A stretch of 64,000 nt of DNA from Aquatica leii (Eukaryota; Arthropoda; Insecta; Coleoptera; Lampyridae): contig CM069432.1 of the NCBI GenBank assembly GCA_035610365.1, positions 240,092,104-240,156,103 of the forward strand, given 5' to 3'. The first letter of the stretch is position 1. Each line of letters opens with the position of its first letter. The notes beneath the pieces were generated by a model. It did no database searches, had not been told where the DNA came from, and saw nothing but the letters and a program-made list of their open reading frames with translations. Shown here piece by piece: positions 43,348-55,742 of the stretch. A program made the position numbers and the translations under genes.

Positions 43348-44365
43348 TTCTCAATTGAGTATTCAGCAGTGGTTGGCTAACATATTGACATCCCATTTTC
43401 CTTGTTAACGTCTTTTGAAATCATGAACAGTTTGATAAAATTTTTCACCCGTAGGCCACCAAGTATTTAGCAAATTAATTAATATAGGCATGTAAAAAAT
43501 GAATTTTTAATGCTTCTTTTTCTTTTTCCAACAGTGGCATTGTATCCAAAAAAGATAGGACCAGTCAAAAGCTTTCTTATGTTGGGACCAGTGAAAGCTT
43601 GTTTTAACTTTGCTACAGACAGTTTTAGGAACTTGGAACACACGTATTTAAAGCAATCCCCATCTTTTAGCAGTGATTTGACAAACTGTTTTATTAGCCC
43701 CAATTTAATATGAAGAGGTGGCGGAATCAAGATCGTATTGATGACATTTTTCCCGTCGGGAGTAAAACTGTCTCGAGTAGGTCAGTCGATTTTTTTCAGT
43801 GCAGCTGTTTAGCTCTACTATCTCTCAAACAAAGAAAGCAAGGATATTTTTTATAACTTCCCTGCTGACCCAACAACAGGGTTAGTAGTTTGAAATTTCA
43901 ACAAACCATCCACATCACAAGAATAGTAGCCAAGTCATTATTTTCTTCTAATCTGAAACGAGTGTCCCAAAGGACAACAACAAGACGACTCTTAAGCTAG
44001 TTTTAAAAGAATAAATAAATATGCGCCATTTTTATAAATCACATTTTGTTTCAAAGCACTTTATGAGCCCAAGAACATCCAGATTTCCTTCTTTGGGAAC
44101 AAACTAAGTAAATTCTCTCTCGCAATGACTGTACAACGAAAATCAGGTTCCAGATAATAGCGACCATTTGCTTTTTAGCCCTGATCCTAGTAATTTCACT
44201 GCATTTTTTGAGAAGTGCTTGAGCTCGCTTTGAGAAAAAAATTTGAGGTCCTTTATCAACAGATAAATTTAAACTAGTTTCGTGCTGAAATGCTAATGCA
44301 TTACACTTCTCTGAATTACTCAGGATGTCATTTAAGTTAAAAAGTGACTGTAAAGCTGGTATTTC
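43345..44365 (-). pseudogene. Remnant of an unnamed TE-like gene family
   Basis: Minus-strand translation from ~44360 gives LNDILSNSEKCNALAFQHET, then EGNLDVLGLIKCFETKCDL and KWRIFIYSFKTSL, and at ~43840 ERDSRAKQLH. Bases 43730-43540 give PPLHIKLGLIKQFVKSLLKD, DGDCFKYVCSKFLKLSVAKL and KQAFTGPNIRKLL; ~43440-43380 gives GEKFYQTVHDFKRR, a stop, QGKWDVNMLANHC. This series (PPLHIKLGL ... GP-IR-L ... GE-FHQD...RRYQG-WDVNM) is one I recognise from multi-copy 'uncharacterized' genes of insects and cnidarians. No catalytic role is established to my knowledge. Repeated stops show decay. Confidence 0.7.
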
Positions 44366-44927
44366 ATAACTATGGGATACTGGACGAATAGCAAAATCAA
44401 GATTAGGGTAAGATATTTTGTTTTTATTTTATGTATTAAATTGTTTCACATCTACCGAACACAAGTTGCAATCGGTTGTGTGATTGTTTTATTCACGTCA
44501 TATCATAAGAATGTGAAAACTGATTTCGTTTTTCTTACCTTAAAATCACAAACGAAAACCTTTCTCGAACCTTATGCTACGCCAGTGTTTGTTGTTGATC
44601 TCCAAGTTTCAATTTGATTATTTATTCACCGCATACATACATATGGCTTATATTCCAGAAATAAAATAAAAATCACAGTCTCGCTTGAATTCTGAATATA
44701 TACTAAGTGTGGCATTAGATGGTCAGCAAAATATTAAAATTATTTAATTTTCCAAAACATGATCTAATTCCAACAGTAGATTGTTTATATGTATTCCTGT
44801 AAGCGCAAAAACTACTCTATCCTATCTCTTTTTAAGCATTAACATTTTTTATTTATACCAAGTTCAGCTATAATTGATAGAAATCATGTGAGAAGAGTTA
44901 GTTTTAAGGCTATTCTATAACCTTCTA

Positions 44928-46409
44928 CCGCCTAAGATATTTTACATCCCAATGAGAACAACTGGGGTAATCTGAATACCAAGCCTCTAAATGATGAAAA
45001 CTGAAACTACTTCAAAATGAAATAATTAATTACAGATAAGTATGTCAAGTTATAGGTTTAATATTTTTCATATACAATCAGTACAAGTACAGATAATTTT
45101 GTAGGTACGATGGTTTTTTACACTTAATACACGCAAATCTTGTATTCCTGTCATCAGATCTAGGACAGAAAGCACATCTTTGACTAATTTGAAACTTTCT
45201 GTCAAGAGAACCTTCTTTTTCTTGGTTCAGCACTGTTACAGCTACTCCGAATTTGGTATGGACTCCAAAACATGTCGATGTAAACCTCTTGAGTTTACGG
45301 CTCTTGGCAAGTTGTAGAAACGGTTCCTTGAGAAAATTGTAGCGTCTAGTTTTAGCACCTTTCTGCCAGTCTGGGTGGTTGTAGATCCATACAATGTAAG
45401 CATTTAGTGCTGTTATGTCCACCATTTCCATGAAAACTCTCAAAGGCCATCTATTGCATTTACGAACACAAGTGTATTCTCTGGTCATTTTGTCACCTGT
45501 ATCTACTCCGCCTTTTGTCTTGTTGTAATGGAAAATGATTTCTGACTTGTGCATATCTTCGCCGTGGATTTCTTTGTCGTAATGTTGCGTTGAAAGAAGT
45601 GTTACAACTTTTTTAGGTTTTGGAACGTAAGACATTTAGGTATGTCTGATTTATTTTATCTCAAAGTTCCAACCAGGCTTAATTTTCTTTCAAGAAGAGA
45701 ATTGGCCAGACCAATTGAGGTAAAAAAATTATCAATAGTTACCCTACGTCCAAAGTCATAATACGGCTTTGTTTGTTTGTTAATGCCGTAACGGCCTAGC
45801 TTAGATTTTATATAAACTTTAAATGGGTATCTTCTCCTAAACAATGCCAATCTCTCGTCGATAGTAATAGGTTCGTATGGTTGGAAATTAGAAACACATT
45901 TAGTTGAAAACTGTTCAAACACGAAACTAATAGCTTCTAATTTATTTTTTTAAGTCGCTATTCTTTCTTCTCTGGTTGATTTGTTGTCAAATCTCATGAA
46001 CCGCATAATACTTTTGAATCCCTCACGAGACATTGCGGCATTGAAAAAGGGCAAGTGAAATGCAGATTAAGTTCTCCAAAGTTTGCGTAAATTAGTTTTA
46101 TGTCCATGTAATTTTCCTGCTGATGTTAAAATTCCAAACAAAAGGAATTGTCATAAAAGACTAAACAATAGCAAAAGTAGTTACACCCTACACCATCCGT
46201 AGAGGCCTATGCGGGGTAATCCAATTACCCCAAGAGATAATTACAAGATTCAATAAAAATACAATCGTTCTTAGAACATTCTAATACTTATAATTGTTCG
46301 TCAATGTGTAGATGAAGATTACCTAAAAGCTGAAATACGTTCAATGAAGATTAAGATAGATATGAAGAAAAATGTTATCACGAGGTAGTAAAATTACCCC
46401 CTTGGGCGG
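44928..46409 (-). mobile_element. piggyBac transposon with recognisable ends
   Basis: The left end CCGCCTAAGATATTTTAC and the reverse complement of the right end CCGCCCAAGGGGGTAATTTT form terminal inverted repeats. The right flank is TTAA (46410-46413); the left flank TCTA is a likely mutated TTAA. Subterminal GGGGTAATCCAATTACCCC is a palindrome at ~46214. At 1,482 bp it encloses a shortened transposase gene. Confidence 0.78.
45078..46110 (-). pseudogene. piggyBac transposase with internal deletion
   Basis: Pieces on the minus strand: MSREGFKSIMRFMRFDNKST at ~46040-45980; 45922-45656 with PITIDERLALFRRRYPFKVY and KSKLGRYGIN, then a jump to RRVTIDNFFTSIGLANSLLE; and 45635-45078 with KSEIIFHYNKTKGGVDTGD, WPLRVFMEMVDITALNAYIV and the C-terminal Cys-rich tail CAFCPRSDDRNTRFACIKCK. 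The three acidic positions of the DDD core (TIDE, TIDN, GGVD) are all still visible. About 60 residues between YGIN and RRVTIDN are missing, and a stop separates VGTLR from the third piece. Not functional, but less decayed than the other three piggyBac loci here. Confidence 0.88.
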
Positions 46410-46413
46410 TTAA

Positions 46414-48940
46414 AGGTTAAATAAAAACACAATATTAAATTTTCAGTTAATTAAAAATTTTGCGCTAAATACAAAAGTAATTTTGATATTTTTTGTTTGC
46501 ACCAAGTTGATATGTATAAAAATCCTGTGCAGTTCTTTACTTGCAGATTTGTTATTGATGTAGGTACTATTTCAATTTTTTTAAATTAATTTTTTTTAAT
46601 GTTAATAAAATAATTTTAAATATCAATAATTAAAAACATATAGGTATATGTAGTTAAATGCACACACTTTTGTTAATATACTTTAACTTAACTAAAGTTG
46701 TACAATTTAATTCTAAAAAAAAATATTTTATAGATATTTTTTTAAATGTTAATTAAGCAACGTATAAAAGTAATGTAAATTTAAATAAAGATGGACATTA
46801 CTCACGTACGTAAACTAACTTAATTAGTTTGTCAATTGTTTAAAAAGTATTGTTTTTGAATTTTACATATGATATATGTTTCTGTTTCTTTGATTAATGT
46901 TTTACAACTTTTACAACAAAATTTGTTATATACCGTATATAAATTATAGAAAATCTGAAAAAGGTAACTTGAATTTTTCACACTGCAAATACTAAAACCA
47001 ATTTCAAGCATAGAAATAATTCTCAGTTAGTGCAAATTAATCTCTTGAAATAGTATGAAGTTTTCTGTATTATAACAGTAGAACAAATGCATTGTGCTTA
47101 TAAATACATTTGAAATGAAATGCAATTCTACGAAGTACTATTACAATTCATTATTGAAACTGAAAACTCTACAATAATTGCTTTACGTTTAGTATAAAGC
47201 CGCAAGAATATATAATGATAGTAGTTTAAATCATTAAATGTATGACGCTAATGTATATTTAATATAGGCATTATCGTTTTAAATTTTTATTAAAATTTAT
47301 GAACTACGTTATAACAAATTACTATTATGGGATAATTAAATGTTTTAAGTTGTAATTACGACATTGTATACTTTTTTTTAAATTTTGCATAAAGACGATA
47401 GTTTTATTAACCTATTATTTTTAACTGTTTTGGCTTACTTTTGTAAATGAAAATTATGTATTTACAATTGTATGCATATTTATTATTTTTGAGAGTTTGT
47501 ATGATTTGATTGTAACAAATAACTATTATGAGTATTGTTAGAAACTAACCGTAACTAACTAAGGATTTTTTTTTTTTTTAAATTAACATTATGAATCGAG
47601 TATACTTTTCTCCACTTAAATGTGTACTTCCAAATAAGCTAATGTGTGCAACGATAGGGAATACGTACCGTCAGCCACTCGAACAGGAAAATGAAACAAA
47701 TTCGATTGAGTGACAATTTATTTTATTTTTGAATATAATAAAAGAAATGAAAGAAAAATGAAAAGGACTAAAAGAAAACTATTTATATTTTAATATAGTT
47801 AGCCACGCCATCAGCCGGACGGATTTACGTTGTATCCGGGTCTCTGAAACAATTAAACAAAATCTCAGGCGGTGAGCCACGCGAAAAGAAATACTAAAGG
47901 AGAAAAATGGCACACTCAGCGCATTATGACAATTAATTGACAATTTGGTTGGTACACGGTTCAGACCGATTTATTGTTGATAACACAAAGCACAACAATT
48001 ATATGGTGGCGCTAAACCCAGATTAATTAGTTGATCACACAAAGCACAACTAATTATATAAATAAGGTTGTCTGTCATATCAATTTACCCAAGTATTAAT
48101 TTCATGCGACTCACCCCTTTCTGTATAAATTCTGTTTCTTTAAATTTTGCACTAAAACAAATCTAATCACACTAAGAACCAACTTAAGCACGCAGAGTGA
48201 CGCTGCTTTTACAGTCGGCTTTGCGTCTCTCCGTCTCACCACTTAAGGCAAGGGGATCCCCAACTACACTCGCTAAACGTCACCTCGTGACGTATAATAC
48301 TTCCCCTATTTAAAACTTTAAGGGTCTCTCCTCTCTCTCTAACAGTATACGTTTTTATTTTATTTTATTATATTATTTTTTTTTTAACTTAAAATATTAT
48401 TTACCTAACAGTATACTTCATTCGATTCCAAACTTTGCTTGTAAATGACTAATACCTGATCGCCGCGTGCTAAGCAAGTCCATGTTTGGTATTGGCTTCT
48501 TAATTGGTCTTATAGGACTGTACTGTATACCTTATTGCAGTACCAGCCAAAGTGTATTTTTAATTATAACTGTATTTTATTGTTTTTCTATTTTATTTTT
48601 TAGATATACTATTGTAATCACTTATGTAGAAAAGTAATAGTTGCAGTTTTAAATGCACTATATTTTATTACTTTTTTTAGTTTCTTTTAATATTGTCAGC
48701 GTAAAATAATAAGTATGAAATGAAAATGAAAATAAGTATGAAACTGTTTTAATATACACTAAATGTGGTCACCGTAAGTACTTTAATTTACGCAAAATTC
48801 TTAATACTGGTCTGTATATAATGTTCACGAACATTTGTTTACATGCGCTTTAATTTTTGTTGACCTGATTATTAAAGCAGTCTACAAAATTAAACCATAT
48901 TATAATAAAAAGTACAGAATAAAGTAAAAAGTAATATTTT
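46414..48940. other. AT-rich stretch; possible LTR-like segment near 47.8-48.35 kb
   Basis: No gene was recognised. The part 47810-48340 is less AT-rich. It holds two ~26-bp near copies ~50 bp apart (GATAACACAAAGCACAACA... and GATCACACAAAGCACAACT...). On the minus strand it starts TGTTAGAGAGAGAGGAGAGA with TTTTAAATAGGGG following, which could be the U3 of a solo LTR. No matching second copy or primer site was found. Confidence 0.3.
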
Positions 48941-48944
48941 TACT

Positions 48945-49360
48945 TTATGAGATAGAAACTCTTGTGGAGCATCTTTCAAAAGTGTGTCAATTTGAACTTG
49001 ATTAAAAACTCAGGATTTCTTCGGTTTGTAGCTAATATTTTGTTTTTTAAGGTATGCTATTAAGCTTGAATTTTTTGAAATATCAATACAGTTTTTAATA
49101 CTTAAAGTTGCACGAAGCATTGAATATGTAGCCCACAGAGTTCAAGCCTTTTTTGTTTCAGCCAATTGACTGAAATATGCAATGAGCACGCTTTCAGAAC
49201 CAATGTTTTTAACCCCTTTAGCAAGGCAAAAGTTTTGATAACTTTCGTAGCACTTTTCATATCGACCTCTACTTTTTGTTGGTAGTAAGTCATTTGCTGC
49301 CTTCTTTGCAGCGTCCCTCAGTTCTGGAGGAGTGCTTTTAAATTCACTATCAGACATTGG
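48945..49360 (-). pseudogene. Crypton-type tyrosine recombinase, N-terminal half
   Basis: Minus-strand translation starts MSDSEFKSTPPELRDAAKKA, then GRYEKCYESYQNFCLAKGVK and NIGSESVLIAYFSQLAETKK. After a one-base frame change it continues LWATYSMLRATLSIKNCIDI and AYLKKQNISYKPKKS, then a stop and VFNQVQIDTLLKDAPQEFLS. This is the N-terminal, SAM-like DNA-binding half; the catalytic half is absent. The same blocks occur in the copy at 1.9-2.2 kb (VLLAYFSDL, YYSMLKTTLSVEND), so both belong to one family. Confidence 0.8.
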
Positions 49361-49524
49361 GACACGAATGATAACTATGAAAATTAAATTATAAAACGTT
49401 TGACACAAAACGCGTTTGTTTTCTCCGCCAGTTAGATTAAAAACAATTTCACAGTTATTGACTTTCAGCTCGAATAATTTGTGTTAATTTGAATGATAAT
49501 GCACTGATTGTAAATAAAATAGTA

Positions 49525-49655
49525 TACATACCTCGGAAAAAAGCTTCATTCCACTGTCGGGCATATTGCCGACCTCGAGCTTCGCTCTCGGCCAGTCAAC
49601 TTAGCTCTCCACTGTAATGAAGCTTTTCCCCAATCTGTATGTAATCTACTATTGA
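49525..49655. repeat. Inverted repeat with CTCG-rich loop
   Basis: The arms GGAAAAAAGCTTCATTCCAC / GTAATGAAGCTTTTCCCC extend outward by AATAGTA-type matches to ~43 bp. The loop contains GACCTCGAGCTTCGCTCTCG, itself self-complementary. Same architecture as 3113-3205 and 61415-61555. Confidence 0.75.
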
Positions 49656-52044
49656 TTATGACTCATACTAGTAATTACTGATAGTTTTTATTATAAAACT
49701 TTATATATCAGATTTATTAAATTACTACTTCGTTTACGCATTTTAAAATTTGAACATAAATTATCGGTTTAGTCGAACATGTGTCAGTGTGGTAATATCT
49801 GGAGTTGTTTTCTTGTAAACCATCCTGCATCGAAACCGCCACAATTTTTGTATTAAGATGGTTTGCTTAATTTTTTTAGATTTATTTTGACAGCGGGAGA
49901 ACAAGTCAACGTACTAGAAGGACACCTGCAAACTATGGTGAATTTTTGCTAGTAGATTAAGCTTTAGTGATAAGAATGTTTCTTTTTCGGACACATGTGT
50001 TTACTTTTGCTGCGTTTTATAGAGTTTTCACACTGTCGATGTCGGACCGTCGTCCCCAAGGTTTACATGGGTTGAATTATGTTCTTAGACAATCAGCCTG
50101 ATGCTATATCACTCTACTTATGAATAGCGATGTCGTTATCTAGCCGAATCGTTATTTTTGTAAAATCGGTATGCTGTATAAATAATAATGGTTCCACTCA
50201 TATCGACATTCGTTATCCACTCTCGTTATTTTGAACCATAACGATTATGTTATAACGGCGGAGTTTTGGTAGCCGTTAAAAACGATTATGATGTATAGGC
50301 TTGAGAGCTTTTTTTGTATGAAAACATGAATTTTGGAGATCTTTTGCGCGTTGCATTATATGAGGAACTGGAAAATGCAATCAGAAAAAGAGTATTTTCA
50401 ATTTTACCGTGTATTTAAGAAAGTAAGGTTAGAAACGTATTCTTTCATACAGGCAAAGGAGCGTTTTACGCGAAGTTTGAAGTAACTACGTAAACAATAT
50501 GTATAAAAAAGATGTAAGTTATGTAACGGTGAGTTTTGTAACTCAGTTTTATTTCGAATTAATACAAGATGCTTATACTTTTACGTATTAATTAAAGCCA
50601 TTACTTAATAGAAAATTGGGGCTATTGAGGGATGATGTGCGTCACCTTAATGGAGGTCGTAGCAAACATTTGAATTTTATTTCATACCAGGTAGTTTTAG
50701 TCTGGAATTTTTCTATATCAAAATTTACCGGCCAGATGTTTTACGACGGCACGGCGCGTGCCCTATATCCTATTCACTCTTATACGTTTGGCGGTCGTAT
50801 AACACTCTTTGTTTTTTTAAAGGCGATACTTTTTTCCAAAATAAGGATTGCAAGATAGTGGGCGACATATCGACATAATTAAAATACCGATACAGCAAAC
50901 CTATTTTACCAGTGATTCTTATGTCGATCGTTATCTTCGACCATAAAAATCTGATAGTGATTAGTTGCTAAGTATAACAAGCGTGTTACATCATCAGGCT
51001 GAATAAAGTCAACCCAATGAGAATAACAAATAAATTAATACCCTAAAACGTTGCAAGATAGAGGAAAGTTGCACATATACATTTTTATAGAGGACAAAAT
51101 TTACTATAAAAAAGTCATCAGAAGAGTGCAATTACCTTCTATAGTTTAGAAGATACAAGTGTGCAAAGTTACACGATAATGTCTTACATTACATTAAAAT
51201 TCTGTAACTCGTAAACTTAATTATACCCTCCCGCGGACCTTTTTGCAGTAAATTTTGTGCTCTATAAACATGTTTATGCGCAATTTTCATCTATATTGTA
51301 CCGTTTTTTGCAACGCGGATCTGATTCTGCAGTTACTATAATTATTTTTCAGCTCTGGTGACTAAAATTAAGACTTATTGTATTTTTAAAACATAAAACA
51401 AATCATAAAGAATATCTTGTTTAATAATAATACACATTGCATCTGAAAAATATAAAAAATGAAGTGAAATTGGGCACCACCGTAAGTTCCAGATTTGTTT
51501 CATCTGAGCGTTTCGTTACACAAGCCTTCGAATCAATCTCCCTATAAGTGTTTTTAACACTAAAAGTCCGCGGGAGCATATAATTATATCTAATTGTTTA
51601 AGAATTATAGAATTTTAATGTAATGTAAGACATTTTCGTGTAACTTTGCACACTTGTATCTTCTAAACTATTGAAGGTAATTGTACCCTTTCGTCGACTT
51701 TTTTACAGCAAATTTTGTCCTCTATAAAAATGTTTATGTGCAACTTTCTTCTATCTTGCACCGTTTTAGAGTAATAGTTTATTGGTTATTTTAAGTTGTT
51801 AAGCAAATCATTTCAATACAGAAATTATGGCGGTTTCGATGCTGGTGTAGTATTACGACACCGACAAAGCTACCCTTAGTCGCAAAAAAAGCTCTAGTGG
51901 TCACCAAAAGCAACTCGACCAAAACACACGTTTTACTAAACCGATAATTTATGTTCAAATTTTAAAATGTGTAAATGAAATAATTTAATGATTTATAAAG
52001 TTTTATAATAAAAACTATCCGTAATTACTAGTTTAAATCATAAA
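49655..52044. mobile_element. Element with ~215-bp terminal inverted repeats, non-coding
   Basis: The left arm (~49655-49870) and right arm (~51785-52044) are reverse complements. Shared strings include ACTAGTAATTAC, TAGTTTTTATTATAAAAC, ATTTTAAAATTTGAACATAA and GCATCGAAACCGCCA. The right arm carries an extra ~65 bp. No transposase was recognised in the 1.9 kb between; a nested snapback repeat occupies 51045-51777. Confidence 0.7.
51045..51777. repeat. Nested snapback repeat with an extra direct copy
   Basis: 51045-51245 and 51555-51777 are inverted copies (e.g. TTAGAAGATACAAGTGTGCA and its inverse; CCGCGGAC / GTCCGCGG). A further copy of the terminal ~80 bp lies in direct orientation at 51237-51316 (TGCAGTAAATTTTGTGCTCT versus TACAGCAAATTTTGTCCTCT at 51701). 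Three copies of one unit within 0.8 kb. Confidence 0.75.
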
Positions 52045-52830
52045 CGATTTCACTGTTAAGTTATCAACATAGGAAGAAAGTACGTAAAATAAAATTTGAG
52101 TAAAATTTTGAATGTTGTTGTTGAAATTGTATCAACAGTCTAGCAATTGTAAAGATTATTACCGTTATAAATCTGTTAAGACTAGAGAAAGGATTTATAT
52201 TAAAGTAAAGTTCATCTCTTTAATGCTTTTTTATAGTCAGTAGCGCATTTGTTTAATACTAATAGAAGAAAAAAATTAATAAAAAGGCATGCTAATTATT
52301 TCGGGTCGCGAAATGTTTTTATTGCGAGTCCAATCTGCTGTGGGTCTTTTTTAGATATGGCAAGGAATCGCGAACGCGACAAACTGTTGAAAAAAAATTT
52401 TTAACTGTGGATGCTAAAGATGAAATCTCCACTTTGCAACTTTTACATCTGAAAGGATGTGGGAACGTAGCTCGAATCTTAGAAGCTGTAGAACTGTGAA
52501 CCGTCATAACACTCGGGTGAAATCCAGTAATCATTTAGTTTTGTTGTTTTTTTTTAAATGCACATCAACTAGTTAGAGTGTGGTGAAGCAATTGTCAAGA
52601 ATCCCGCCATATAATTTTTTTAATTAATCATTGAATGATTTATTTAATCTAAGCGTATTCAAACAAAATCTGGCTAAATTTCTGAAAGTTCCACTTTGGC
52701 TCTAAAATTGATTGTGTCTAGAGAAAATTTTACATTTATCCGAATGCTCTCAAACATATCTAAGTCAGCAGAAAATAACAGTCAGTGGACGTGAATCACA
52801 ATTTTTCGACATTTCCTCGCATTACAAGTA

Positions 52831-53622
52831 GCCCAGTCATTATAGTTAGAATTTCGACTAAACCTGGAAGTAAATAGTACAAAGGTGAAAATTGGCAGAG
52901 ATATAGTTTACATGATCCTTTCCAACATACCAAAGTTCACCATCAATCCTCCGCGTGCGTCAGCCGCCATATTACAAAACGGCGGACAAAAAAGCTTATT
53001 TGTTAATTATCTCGCTTATAAGCGCTCCAACGGTAAATTTTCAAGTAACATAAATTAAAGATCTTTAAAATCTCTACAAAAATGTCATATACTATTTTAT
53101 CGTAGTTCTAGTAGTTTTCTCGCAACATTAAGACCTAGAATCACATGGATAAAAAATGAAACTAGATATACTCAGGATCCTGAAAGCAGATATTTTTATT
53201 CCTTAATTTAACATTATTATGGTTATGATACATAAAAAAATCAACTAGATATGACTCAAAGCTGTTATGGTATGACGTATTATATTAGGTAAATGTAAAC
53301 CTGTGTTCCTTCCATTCTGTGGTTACGATAAGGAAACTAAACTGCAAAGTAGGCAACATTAAAATGATCTAACACTTACTGTATATATCTATACCTTACA
53401 TTATTTCTACGATTGCTCTTTTGCTTCGTCCTCTGATCCTTTTTATTATTAACTTATTAACAAATAAGCGTTTTTGTCCGCCATTTTGTAATATGGCGGC
53501 TGACGCACGCGGACGATTAATGGTGAACTTTGGTATGTTCGAAAGGATCATGTAAACTATATTACTGCCAATTTTCAGCTTTGTACTATTTACTTCCAGG
53601 TGATAACCTATAATGACTGGGC
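52831..53622. mobile_element. 792-bp MITE with long TIRs and TA target duplication
   Basis: Ends are TA|GCCCAGTCATTATAG and CTATAATGACTGGGC|TA. The inverted arms run to ~53010 and from ~53455, with GTCAGCCGCCATATTACAAA near their inner ends. No coding sequence. Fits a Tc1/mariner-type non-autonomous element. Confidence 0.85.
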
Positions 53623-53624
53623 TA

Positions 53625-55742
53625 AAGCTTGTACGCGCAATATTATTATTTGAGCTTTGCGAAGGTGACTTTTTCCCTTAAAAATACTGTGTCAAATAAA
53701 GTTTAATGTTTTGAGATTTTATTGCTTGCTATGTGTTTCTTACCGTACATCACTTGGAAAAGAGAATAGATAAAGGTCAAACAAGTTGAACTACAAAAAT
53801 AGAAAAAAATAGTAACGCCGGCCTATTTACATGCTATGATGTTGGTTCGAGTGCATGGATTTAAGATAACGCGATCGGGTTTTTCTTTAGATATGTCACT
53901 GGAAGCTATGTTTTATCAGCGCGCAGCATTCATCATCTTTCAGCGATGAAGAGATTATAGGAAACAATTCTCAGGCATTTCATGAACAAATGTTAAATAC
54001 AAACAATTAGTGAATTATCATACAACTCTATTCTCGTTTAATATGTAGCTAGAATACTAGTTATTTGTGTTTTTTTATTTTTTTTATTATTTATGTATGC
54101 ATTCTTATTTTTGAAAATTGTAATAAACCTTATTCATTATATTACGTAGGTAATAATGTGTTCGTTTTCAACAGCTTCCGACAATTGCAAGAATTGTTAT
54201 ATCTGTGAATTTTTTATATTTAAACTTAGTTTATTAATAGCCAATTGATTTTTATAAACAGATATAACATTTAAAAATTGTTAGTTATTAACAAATTGCA
54301 GAACAAATGCATTAAAAAAATCTGATGTTTTTTTAAGTTAAAGAACTTTATTTATTATTTTGAACATGAAGCTTTTACTACGAGTTTTCAAACGTAATCA
54401 ACGTTTTTTAGTCAATTTATTTTATATTTCTTATTTTATTACATGTCACTTGAATAAGATTACGTTCCAAAATTTTACTTTTTATTTTATTTATTAATTA
54501 CACTGCTTATGAAAAACAATTTTTTATATTTTTTTATTATTTAACGTACTTAAAGGTTTAATGATTATATTTGATTTTTTTTTGATTGAATAATGAAAAA
54601 AAAAACATAGTTTAAGTTTAAAAATTGATAAATATTTTTTTCATTACAGATAAAATAAATTACGTTTAGTCACGAATAGCTTTATACAAAAATCACAAAG
54701 GCGTGTTTTGTATAAGACTGCTAGCGTATTTGTTAGGCATTCAACTCCTAAACTAAATCTTTATTACTTGTTATATCATAGCTTTCATTTTTATGAAGCA
54801 TTTGTTTGTGAAACGGTTACACCCTTTAAAATGAAATTGTCGCATATAACAAGTGTCTTCTTTGTAACGGTTATTCAATTTATACTTTGCTACTAAAGCA
54901 AATTTTCTTTCTTTTCTTTACTTATTTGTGGATCACAAAAATGTCAATTAGATTGAAAAAAAACTAATTTTTATTCGTATACTTATAAATATTATATTTT
55001 TTTTTTATATTTACAATAAATGCGAACAATTGTAAGTATAAACAAGATTAAATGATTTACATTATAAATACATGGGAGCAAGCAATTTAAATATTGCCGA
55101 TGTGCAATATTTGAAGTACACTTTACTTTCGGTCCATCCTTTTTCGCTCCTTTAACCACTTAGCTTTCGTTTCTCGGTTAACCTAGACCTCAATGTGGAA
55201 ACTGTCGATAAACTCATGAAAAATACTTGACATATAATTTTCTTTCGATTATACACTCATCGAATAAATTTAATACAAAATCATTGATCAACACTGTAAT
55301 TTAAATTTATGATCAAATTGATTATACTTTAAAATTATAAACATAATCATTTTTTACAACTTAAATTTTAGTTGAAAGTTATGTTATAGTTGTTGAATAG
55401 TCTTGTTTCAAAAACGTGTACATTTTTTAAAAACATTGCAAACTTTACTAAGATAATCTTTCGTTTAAACCTATTAAGTCTGAAAATTTAAAAAGTTTTG
55501 CAAATAACGTTCTTGTTTTACATATCAAAACAGTATACATTCAAACACTGATTACAAAAAACTTAAAATCAGGTAAATTTTTATTTTACAAAAAATTAAT
55601 TAACTTAAATACGCTCTTATTGAGAAAAAAACAAAATTAATTGGTAACGAAATATCAATTAAAGAGTTAAAAATATAAGAAAATCAATATTTAATTAAAT
55701 CAAGCACCTATTCAAATATCTACATTTTAAATAAATATTCAA
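53625..55742. other. AT-rich stretch downstream of the arylsulfatase gene
   Basis: No domain was recognised. At ~55175-55120 (minus) a short frame ends NRETKAKWLKERKRMDRK before a stop, which could be an isolated exon but is too short to call. Confidence 0.4.

Noticed and set aside
49142-49408. Host gene encoding an SAM-like domain protein
   Set aside because: The sequence matches the N-terminal half of Crypton recombinases and is frameshifted and stopped downstream.
52319-52534. Conserved gene at 52.3 kb
   Set aside because: A plus-strand stretch (EISTLQLLHLKGCGNVARIL) looks coding-like but is under 35 codons with no recognised family or splice context.
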